From: Natranaerobius trueperi
GTDB lineage: Bacteria; Bacillota; Natranaerobiia; Natranaerobiales; Natranaerobiaceae
Assembly: GCF_002216005.1 (NCBI RefSeq)
Contig: NZ_NIQC01000025.1
Span: 1-39,953 of the forward strand
Reading direction: 5' to 3'
Length of the DNA: 39,953 nt
This document shows positions 34,654-39,953 of the stretch, piece by piece. The notes under the pieces were generated by a model. It was given only the letters and a program-made list of their open reading frames with translations, made no database searches and was not told the DNA's origin. Each line of letters begins with the position of its first letter. The first letter of the stretch is position 1. The position numbers and the translations under genes are program-made.

Positions 34654-35979
34654 ATGAGTAAAAAAGGATTTGACACCATTGTTTTTGGTTTTGCTTTGTT
34701 TGCCATGTTTCTAGGGGCAGGTAATGTCATATTTCCGCCATTTTTAGGACACTCTTCTGGAATTAGTTGGCTTCCTGCTGCAATTGGGTTCTTACTAACT
34801 GGCGTGGGACTTCCTCTTTTAGGAGTTGTTGCAGCTTCTGTAGCTGGTGGCACTATTGATGATTTTGGTAAAAATGTCAGTCCAAACTTTGGGAAAATTT
34901 TTGGAACAGTGATAATTTTAGCAATCGGACCTTTCTTAGCTATACCAAGAACAGGAGCTACGGCCTTTGAGTTAGGAGTTGTACAGTTTATAGGTAATTC
35001 TTTGGCTGCTTCCATAATTACAACAACTATCTTTTTTGGAATTACATTGTTTTTTGTCCTAAATCCTTCTTCAGTTATAGATAGGATTGGGAGATACTTG
35101 ACTCCAGTCTTGGTTGTAATTCTCGGTGCAATTGTTGTAGGTGGAGTTATAAATCCAATGGGTGCACCTGTAGATATGGAAGTTACTACTCCCTTTAGAA
35201 CTGGTTTTACAGAAGGTTATCAGACTATGGACGCATTAGGTTCGTTTATTCTTGCAACAATTATAATTATTAGTTTAAAAGAAAAAGGTTATAAAACAAC
35301 TTCTGATCAAGTTTCAATGACTATTAAAGCTGGAATAATTGCTGCTACTGGTTTAGGATTAATTTATGCGGGATTAATTTTTATCGGAGCAACTTCTAGC
35401 TCTGTCTTTTCAGAAGAAATCCAGCGAACAGCTCTCCTAATAGGAGTAAGTGAAAGAATACTTGGTACTATGGGTACCTATGCTCTCGGAATAAGTGTCT
35501 TTTTAGCTTGTCTTACTACTTCTATTGGTCTTACAACTACTGCCGGAAGATTCTTTCATGGAATTACAAACGGTAAATTAGATTATAAGCTAGTGGTTTG
35601 GCTAACTGTGTTATTTAGCCTCTTCATCGCTAATGCTGGGGTTGAATCGATTGTAATGATAGCTGAACCTCCTTTAGTTACAATCTATCCAGTTGCAATT
35701 GTTTTGATAATTATGACTATCCTTGATAACTACATTAAAGATAAAGTAGTTTATAAGGGAGCTGTTTTAGGAGCATTTATAATAGGTCTGGTTGATTCAC
35801 TGATGTTATTAGATGTAAACCTCTACGGTCTAGAAAATATAACTCGTAATTTACCATTTGCAGAATACGGAGTTCAATGGATAGTACCTGCTATCGTATT
35901 TGCCCTAGTTTTTAAATTAATTAAAAAAATAAATACTACAAGATCAAATAAAAGCTCTGATACAACAGATATTAACTAA
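34654..35979 (+). CDS. brnQ: Branched-chain amino acid:cation symporter (BrnQ/LIV-II)
   Basis: Membrane transporter of 441 residues that imports leucine, isoleucine and valine with sodium or protons. About 12 helices. The N-terminus carries the family signature KGFDTIVFGFALFAMFLGAG then NVIFPPFLG, and a further conserved region is AIGPFLAIPRTGATAFELGV, followed later by FLACLTTSIGLTTTAGRFF. AGGAGGGTCATA precedes the ATG. It is 156 bases upstream of leucine dehydrogenase in the same direction, without an obvious terminator between. Importing branched-chain amino acids right before enzymes that oxidise them makes biological sense and supports the assignment. Confidence 0.95.
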   Translation: MSKKGFDTIVFGFALFAMFLGAGNVIFPPFLGHSSGISWLPAAIGFLLTGVGLPLLGVVAASVAGGTIDDFGKNVSPNFGKIFGTVIILAIGPFLAIPRTGATAFELGVVQFIGNSLAASIITTTIFFGITLFFVLNPSSVIDRIGRYLTPVLVVILGAIVVGGVINPMGAPVDMEVTTPFRTGFTEGYQTMDALGSFILATIIIISLKEKGYKTTSDQVSMTIKAGIIAATGLGLIYAGLIFIGATSSSVFSEEIQRTALLIGVSERILGTMGTYALGISVFLACLTTSIGLTTTAGRFFHGITNGKLDYKLVVWLTVLFSLFIANAGVESIVMIAEPPLVTIYPVAIVLIIMTILDNYIKDKVVYKGAVLGAFIIGLVDSLMLLDVNLYGLENITRNLPFAEYGVQWIVPAIVFALVFKLIKKINTTRSNKSSDTTDIN

Positions 35980-36135
35980 AAATGAACTAAGAAATTTTAT
36001 AAACTAGTTATGTAATAGTTTATAAAAGAATAGAGATAGTACTGTACGATAAAAATTTTTGGCCTTTTTACGAAACGGCGTTCCATATCACAGAACACGA
36101 TAAGTGTAAAAAATATTTTTAAGGAGGCTTTTAAA
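35980..36135 (+). promoter_or_regulatory. brnQ-leucine dehydrogenase intergenic region
   Basis: No convincing terminator, so read-through from brnQ is possible. An imperfect dyad CGTTC-N8-GAACaCG lies at about 36078-36100. AAGGAGG (36120-36126) is a near-perfect ribosome site for the next gene. I find no sigma-54 (GG-N10-GC) promoter, which controls similar genes in Bacillus. Confidence 0.35.
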
Positions 36136-37212
36136 ATGTCAGAACAGGTTTTTAATGAAATGGAAAAACAGGGACATGAACAGGTGATTTTCAATTATGA
36201 CAAGACCACTGGTTTAAAAGCAATTATAGCTATTCACGATACTACTTTAGGACCAGCTCTTGGTGGTTGTCGTATGATGGATTACGAAAGTGAAGACGAT
36301 GCTTTAGCTGATGTCCTTAGACTATCTAAAGGGATGACTTACAAATGTGGGGTTTCAGGTGTAGACTACGGTGGTGGAAAAACAGTAATTATTGGAGATT
36401 CTAAAGAAAAAAGCGAAGGGATGTTTAGGGCTCTTGGACGGTTTGTTCAAACAATTAGAGGACGATATTACACCGGGACTGATGTAGGAACAGCGCCTGA
36501 TGACTTTATCGATGCAATGAGAGAAACTGATTGTATAGTAGGGCGTCCTGTAGAGTATGGAGGCGGTGGGAGTACTGCAATTACCACAGCCTATGGAGTC
36601 TGGCAGGGACTTAAGGCCTCTTGTAAAGCTAAATACGGGTCTGACTCACTAAGAGGAAAAAAAGTTGCCATCCAAGGACTAGGAAAAGTTGGACGATTAC
36701 TTGTAAAACATTTAATTGAAGATGAAGGGGCTAAGGTAGTGGCTACTGATATTAGTAAAGATGCTATTCACGAAGTGAAGTCAGAATATTCACAAATTGA
36801 AACATGTAAGCCAGATGAGATCTATGAAGTGGATTGTGATATCTTTAGCCCCAGTGCTTTAGGTGCTGTCATCAATGATTTTACTATCGATAAATTAAAC
36901 TGTGATATTGTAGCTGGTTCTGCTAATAACCAGTTACAAGAAGATAAACACGGTGATATGTTATTTGAAAAAGGTATTTTATACGCACCAGATTATGTGA
37001 TTAATGCCGGAGGACTGATTCAAGCAGCTGATGAGGTTAAAGAATTCAATCATGGTAGAGTTATGAAAACTACATCTAAAATTTATGACATACTGTTAGA
37101 CATCTATAAAATATCTAAAGAAAAACAAGTTCCTACCTATAAAGCTGCCAATATTTTGGTAGAAGACCGTTTAGATACAGTAGCTGGAGTCAAAAAGAAC
37201 TTTTTAGCTTAA
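36136..37212 (+). CDS. bcd: Leucine (branched-chain amino acid) dehydrogenase
   Basis: Cytosolic NAD-dependent oxidative deaminase, 358 residues, converting leucine, valine or isoleucine to the 2-oxo acid plus ammonia. N-terminal half: TTLGPALGGCRMMDYESEDD, then SKGMTYKCGVSGVDYGGGKTV, with Lys70 and Lys82 at the positions of the catalytic lysines of Bacillus leucine dehydrogenase. C-terminal half: Rossmann motif VAIQGLGKVGR at about 177-187 followed by VVATDIS, consistent with NAD. Length fits leucine dehydrogenase (about 360) rather than glutamate dehydrogenase (over 410). Phenylalanine or valine dehydrogenase are alternatives. It sits between BrnQ and IorA, forming the first oxidation step of a branched-chain or aromatic amino acid pathway. 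Confidence 0.92.
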   Translation: MSEQVFNEMEKQGHEQVIFNYDKTTGLKAIIAIHDTTLGPALGGCRMMDYESEDDALADVLRLSKGMTYKCGVSGVDYGGGKTVIIGDSKEKSEGMFRALGRFVQTIRGRYYTGTDVGTAPDDFIDAMRETDCIVGRPVEYGGGGSTAITTAYGVWQGLKASCKAKYGSDSLRGKKVAIQGLGKVGRLLVKHLIEDEGAKVVATDISKDAIHEVKSEYSQIETCKPDEIYEVDCDIFSPSALGAVINDFTIDKLNCDIVAGSANNQLQEDKHGDMLFEKGILYAPDYVINAGGLIQAADEVKEFNHGRVMKTTSKIYDILLDIYKISKEKQVPTYKAANILVEDRLDTVAGVKKNFLA

Positions 37213-37247
37213 AAAGGTCAATAATTAATATGAAAGGGGAGAGGACT

Positions 37248-39005
37248 GTGAATAAAGTTTTATTATCTGGTAATGAAGCAATCGCAAGAGGCGCCTATGA
37301 AGCTGGGGCTACAGTAGCAACAGCCTATCCTGGTACACCAAGTACTGAGATTTTAGAAAATATAAGAAAATATAAAGACGAACTCTACTGTGAATGGGCT
37401 CCTAATGAAAAGGTCGCCATGGAGGTTGCAACTGGAGCCTCTTTTACAGGTGCACGCTCTCTTGTTGCTATGAAACATGTAGGGTTAAATGTGGCGGCTG
37501 ACCCCTTTATGACCCTGTCTTATACAGGAGTAAAAGGTGGGCTAGTAGTAGTATCAGCTGATGATCCTAGTATGCATAGTTCTCAAAATGAACAAGATAA
37601 CAGACATTTTGCTAGATTTGCTAAAGTACCTATGCTAGAACCTTCAGATAGTGAAGAAGCTCGCGAGTTTATTAAACATGCTTTCGAAATCAGTGAAAAA
37701 TTTGATACTCCCCTACTTTTTCGTGTTACAACAAGAATATCCCACTCTAAAACAGTAGCAACTCTTAAAGAGCGCGAAAAGGTTCAGTCACTAGAAGAAT
37801 TTGAAAAAGATCCGGATAAATTTGTGATGGTCCCAAAAAACGCTAGAAAGCGACATGTAGTTGTAGAAGACAGGATGAAACAGCTAGAGGAGTTTTCTAA
37901 TCAGACAGAGCTAAATAAAATTGAATGGAAAGATAGTAACATAGGTATCATCACTGGTGGTATTTCTTATCAGTACGTAAAAGAAGCACTACCCCATGCC
38001 TCAATTTTAAAGCTTGGCTTTTCTTATCCAATACCTAAGAAAAAGATTGAAGAATTTAGTGCTAAAGTAGATAAACTCTATGTTGTTGAAGAATTAGACC
38101 CTTTCCTAGAAGAACAGATTAAAGCTATGGGTATAGAAATTATCGGCAAGGAAAAACTTCCTATAATATATGAATTAAACCAAAAGATATTAAAAGAAAA
38201 CCTAGTGGGTGAAAAACCAGAACAAGTTTCTTATTCTGAAGTTGACCTACCACCACGTCCCCCTGCTTTATGTCCAGGTTGTCCACATAGAGGTGTTTTT
38301 TATACTCTAAACAAACTTAACCTTGATGTTATGGGTGATATTGGTTGTTATACCCTAGGAGTAGTTCCACCATTATCAGCTATAGATACAACTGTGTGTA
38401 TGGGAGCAAGTGTGAGTATGACTTTTGGTGCTGAACTTGCACTAAAAGGAGAAGGAAAGAATAAACTTATTGGCGTTATAGGTGATTCTACATTTATTCA
38501 CACTGGTATTTCAGGCCTTATTGATATTGTCTACAATCAAGGAGCTTCTACTATCATGGTCTTAGATAACAGGACAACAGGTATGACGGGACATCAAGAT
38601 AACCCGGGCACTGGAAAAACCCTTATGGGAGAAAATACCCAACCCATAGATATTAAAGAGATAAGTAAAGCTATTGGTGTTAACAATGTACGAACAGTAG
38701 ATGCCTATAATCTCAATGAAATAGAACAAGTGGTTAAAGAAGAACTTTCAAAGGATGAACCATCGATAATAATTACTAAAAATCCTTGCGTATTAGTTGA
38801 TCGAGATAACACATGGGAAAAATTACAAGTAGATAGTGACAAGTGTAAAGCTTGTGGCATGTGTTATAAAGTTGGTTGTTCAGCTATCTATAAAGGTGAA
38901 GATAATAAGGCCAAAATAGATCCGACTTTTTGCACCGGTTGTGGAGTATGTCAACAGGTCTGTAAGTTTGATGCTATTGTAAAGGCAGGTGACTTAAATG
39001 AATAA
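37248..39005 (+). CDS. iorA: Indolepyruvate:ferredoxin oxidoreductase, alpha subunit
   Basis: Large subunit (585 residues from the GTG) of a thiamine-diphosphate enzyme that oxidatively decarboxylates 2-oxo acids to acyl-CoA and reduces ferredoxin. The start KVLLSGNEAIARGAYEAGAT then AYPGTPSTEILE is the pyrimidine/Rossmann part. The TPP site is DIGCYTLG...GDSTFIHTGI...NRTTGMTGHQDNPGTG. The C-terminus holds two [4Fe-4S] ferredoxin motifs starting at residues 533 (CKACGMCYKVGC) and 562 (CTGCGVCQQVC). The frame reaches an ATG at 37230, but the GTG at 37248 follows AGGGGAGAGG directly and is where family proteins start. Classical Ior uses arylpyruvates; next to leucine dehydrogenase, branched-chain 2-oxo acids are a plausible substrate. 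Confidence 0.93.
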   Translation: MNKVLLSGNEAIARGAYEAGATVATAYPGTPSTEILENIRKYKDELYCEWAPNEKVAMEVATGASFTGARSLVAMKHVGLNVAADPFMTLSYTGVKGGLVVVSADDPSMHSSQNEQDNRHFARFAKVPMLEPSDSEEAREFIKHAFEISEKFDTPLLFRVTTRISHSKTVATLKEREKVQSLEEFEKDPDKFVMVPKNARKRHVVVEDRMKQLEEFSNQTELNKIEWKDSNIGIITGGISYQYVKEALPHASILKLGFSYPIPKKKIEEFSAKVDKLYVVEELDPFLEEQIKAMGIEIIGKEKLPIIYELNQKILKENLVGEKPEQVSYSEVDLPPRPPALCPGCPHRGVFYTLNKLNLDVMGDIGCYTLGVVPPLSAIDTTVCMGASVSMTFGAELALKGEGKNKLIGVIGDSTFIHTGISGLIDIVYNQGASTIMVLDNRTTGMTGHQDNPGTGKTLMGENTQPIDIKEISKAIGVNNVRTVDAYNLNEIEQVVKEELSKDEPSIIITKNPCVLVDRDNTWEKLQVDSDKCKACGMCYKVGCSAIYKGEDNKAKIDPTFCTGCGVCQQVCKFDAIVKAGDLNE

Positions 39006-39573
39006 TACAAATAATATTATGATCGTTGGTGTAGGTGGTCAAGGTGTGTTACTAGCAAGTGAATTAATCTGTGAAGCACTACTACTAAAAGGTTATGATG
39101 TAAAAAAATCTGAAGTTCATGGAATGGCCCAAAGAGGTGGCAGTGTAGTTACAAACGTCAGGTTCGCAGAACAAGTTTATTCTCCACTAATAACAGAAGG
39201 AGAAGCAGATTTTCTCCTCTCCTTTGAACAGATGGAAACTTTAAGATGGTTAGACTATATTCACAGTAACACAAGAATAATAGTTAACGAACAACAAATT
39301 GTACCTATGCCAGTTGCAACAGGCCATGGTAGCTACCCACCAAATGCCATAGGAAATTTAAAAGAAGTTACAGATAAGGTAACTGCCTTGAATGCACTAA
39401 ATGTGGCAAAAGAAGCCGGGAATATTAAGACTGTAAATGTAATCCTTGTAGGGGCATTATCTAAATATCTTGATATACCTGAAGAACACTGGAAAGAAAT
39501 CATTCAAAAACGAGTACCTCCAAAAACTTTAGAGGCTAACTTGAAAGCTTTTGACTTGGGTAGAAACAGTTAG
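38998..39573 (+). CDS. iorB: Indolepyruvate:ferredoxin oxidoreductase, beta subunit
   Basis: Small subunit of 191 residues, of the pyruvate:ferredoxin oxidoreductase gamma/beta type. Signature IMIVGVGGQGVLLASELICE at 7-26, then KKSEVHGMAQRGGSVVTNVR near residue 40, normally involved in CoA binding or subunit contact. The ATG lies inside the end of iorA (8-base overlap), so the subunits are translationally coupled and made in equal amounts. It is the last gene of the run and is followed by a terminator. The partner pair yields reduced ferredoxin, which in an anaerobe can drive a sodium- or proton-pumping Rnf complex or hydrogen formation (inference). Confidence 0.93.
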   Translation: MNNTNNIMIVGVGGQGVLLASELICEALLLKGYDVKKSEVHGMAQRGGSVVTNVRFAEQVYSPLITEGEADFLLSFEQMETLRWLDYIHSNTRIIVNEQQIVPMPVATGHGSYPPNAIGNLKEVTDKVTALNALNVAKEAGNIKTVNVILVGALSKYLDIPEEHWKEIIQKRVPPKTLEANLKAFDLGRNS

Positions 39574-39589
39574 ACTATAGTTCATAGCT

Positions 39590-39622
39590 AAAACCATGGG
39601 TAAATATCCCATGGTTTTTATT
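39590..39622 (+). terminator. Rho-independent terminator of the bcd-iorAB operon
   Basis: AAAACCATGGG, loop, CCCATGGTTTT, followed by TATTTATT. Confidence 0.9.
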
Positions 39623-39656
39623 TATTAATCAAATAACTCTCTATTATATAACATGA

Positions 39657-39872
39657 TCTTGTAGGTGCTTCTATCATGAAGGAATCTACAATTTCTTTAG
39701 ACAACTGCCAAGCAATCTAAATCAGGGTCATATAGATAAAGTTGATTACATAACTACTAATGGCGGCCATGATCAGTACAAAAACTATGAAATTACTGAT
39801 TACTACAATCCCAGTGCTATTATTACGAGTCTGTCAAGTAATTGGTGTAAACATTCCGATACTGACATATAA
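39657..39872 (+). pseudogene. Unrecognised coding remnant cut by the IS-like repeat
   Basis: After a TGA at 39654-39656 a frame with no start codon reads FYHEGIYNFFRQLPSNLNQG, then HIDKVDYITTNGGHDQYKNY and EITDYYNPSAIIT. Its composition looks like a real protein. It then runs into the repeat at 39827 and stops at TAA 39870-39872. I do not recognise the family. It may be the end of a gene split by the element. Confidence 0.3.
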
Positions 39873-39953
39873 GAATAACTTAATTACAGTATAAAATGCT
39901 TAATAAATCGAGGGAGTTACCTTAGATAAGGGACTTCTCCCTCGATTTATCAT
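39827..39953 (+). repeat. IS-like terminal repeat, right copy
   Basis: Inverted counterpart of 63-190: begins GAGTCTGTCAAG, carries the same GTGTAAACATTCC block and the same ATCGAGGGAG/CTCCCTCGAT hairpin, and reaches the last base of the window. The body of the element would lie beyond the window. Confidence 0.7.

Noticed and set aside
35980-36135. Sigma-54 promoter before leucine dehydrogenase
   Set aside because: The TTGGCC near 36060 is not followed by a GC element at the right distance, and no sigma-54 activator gene is nearby.
1-39953. CRISPR array, tRNA or rRNA genes
   Set aside because: No regularly spaced direct repeats, cloverleaf-like sequences or rRNA segments were seen.

Overview
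The window is AT-rich, with strong GGAGG-type ribosome binding sites, GntR/FCD and MerR regulators, SLH-domain surface proteins and a selenocysteine-containing reductase. This points to an anaerobic, amino-acid-fermenting Firmicute (Clostridia). The very acidic secreted proteins, the SSF-family symporter and the betaine/sarcosine/glycine-reductase-type genes fit a halophilic or haloalkaliphilic lineage such as Natranaerobiales. The lineage is inference; no rRNA or other marker is present.

Layout. 1-767: an outward-facing IS-like repeat end, then the 3' end of a dead group II (class C-like) intron with the tail of its maturase. 768-3554 (minus): M42 aminopeptidase and SSF symporter operon. 3746-8352 (minus): two overlapping genes for acidic secreted proteins with YcdB/PepSY-like repeats and C-terminal SLH domains. 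8643-9362 (minus): SEC-C protein. 9570-11100: a gene graveyard (DUF1284, MBL/rhodanese, a small secreted protein, a pRiA4b ORF-3-like protein). 11157-13413: divergent MerR regulator and MATE pump around a perfect 19-bp palindrome lying in a 19-bp promoter spacer. 13570-15530: stalk/NPCBM-like protein and Asp-box lipoprotein. 15704-17083: second MATE pump.

17682-22737 is the most distinctive module: GntR regulator, GrdX, a GrdE/G/I-type pyruvoyl proprotein, a GrdB/F/H-type selenoprotein with an in-frame TGA read as selenocysteine, and a YkvI-type transporter. A dCache chemoreceptor follows on the other strand. No protein A or protein C genes are present, so this looks like a substrate-specific protein B cassette that uses core Grd proteins encoded elsewhere.

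25295-27572 is a scar: a PgaD-like/PgaC-like pair whose synthase is cut off by a decayed partial copy of the GntR gene found 9 kb upstream, followed by a broken leucine-rich-repeat gene. 27747-34103 (minus) is a six-gene operon: PotB, PotC, PotA and PotD-type ABC transporter, adenine deaminase, nucleoside phosphorylase, with a possible 16-codon leader ORF. 34654-39573 (plus) is BrnQ transporter, leucine dehydrogenase and IorA/IorB oxidoreductase. The window ends inside an inverted copy of the repeat at its start.

Together: peptides and amino acids are taken up (SSF, M42, BrnQ), oxidised through 2-oxo acids to give reduced ferredoxin (dehydrogenase, IorAB), and the reductive Grd cassette can act as electron sink. 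This is the two-sided logic of Stickland fermentation, with purine salvage alongside.
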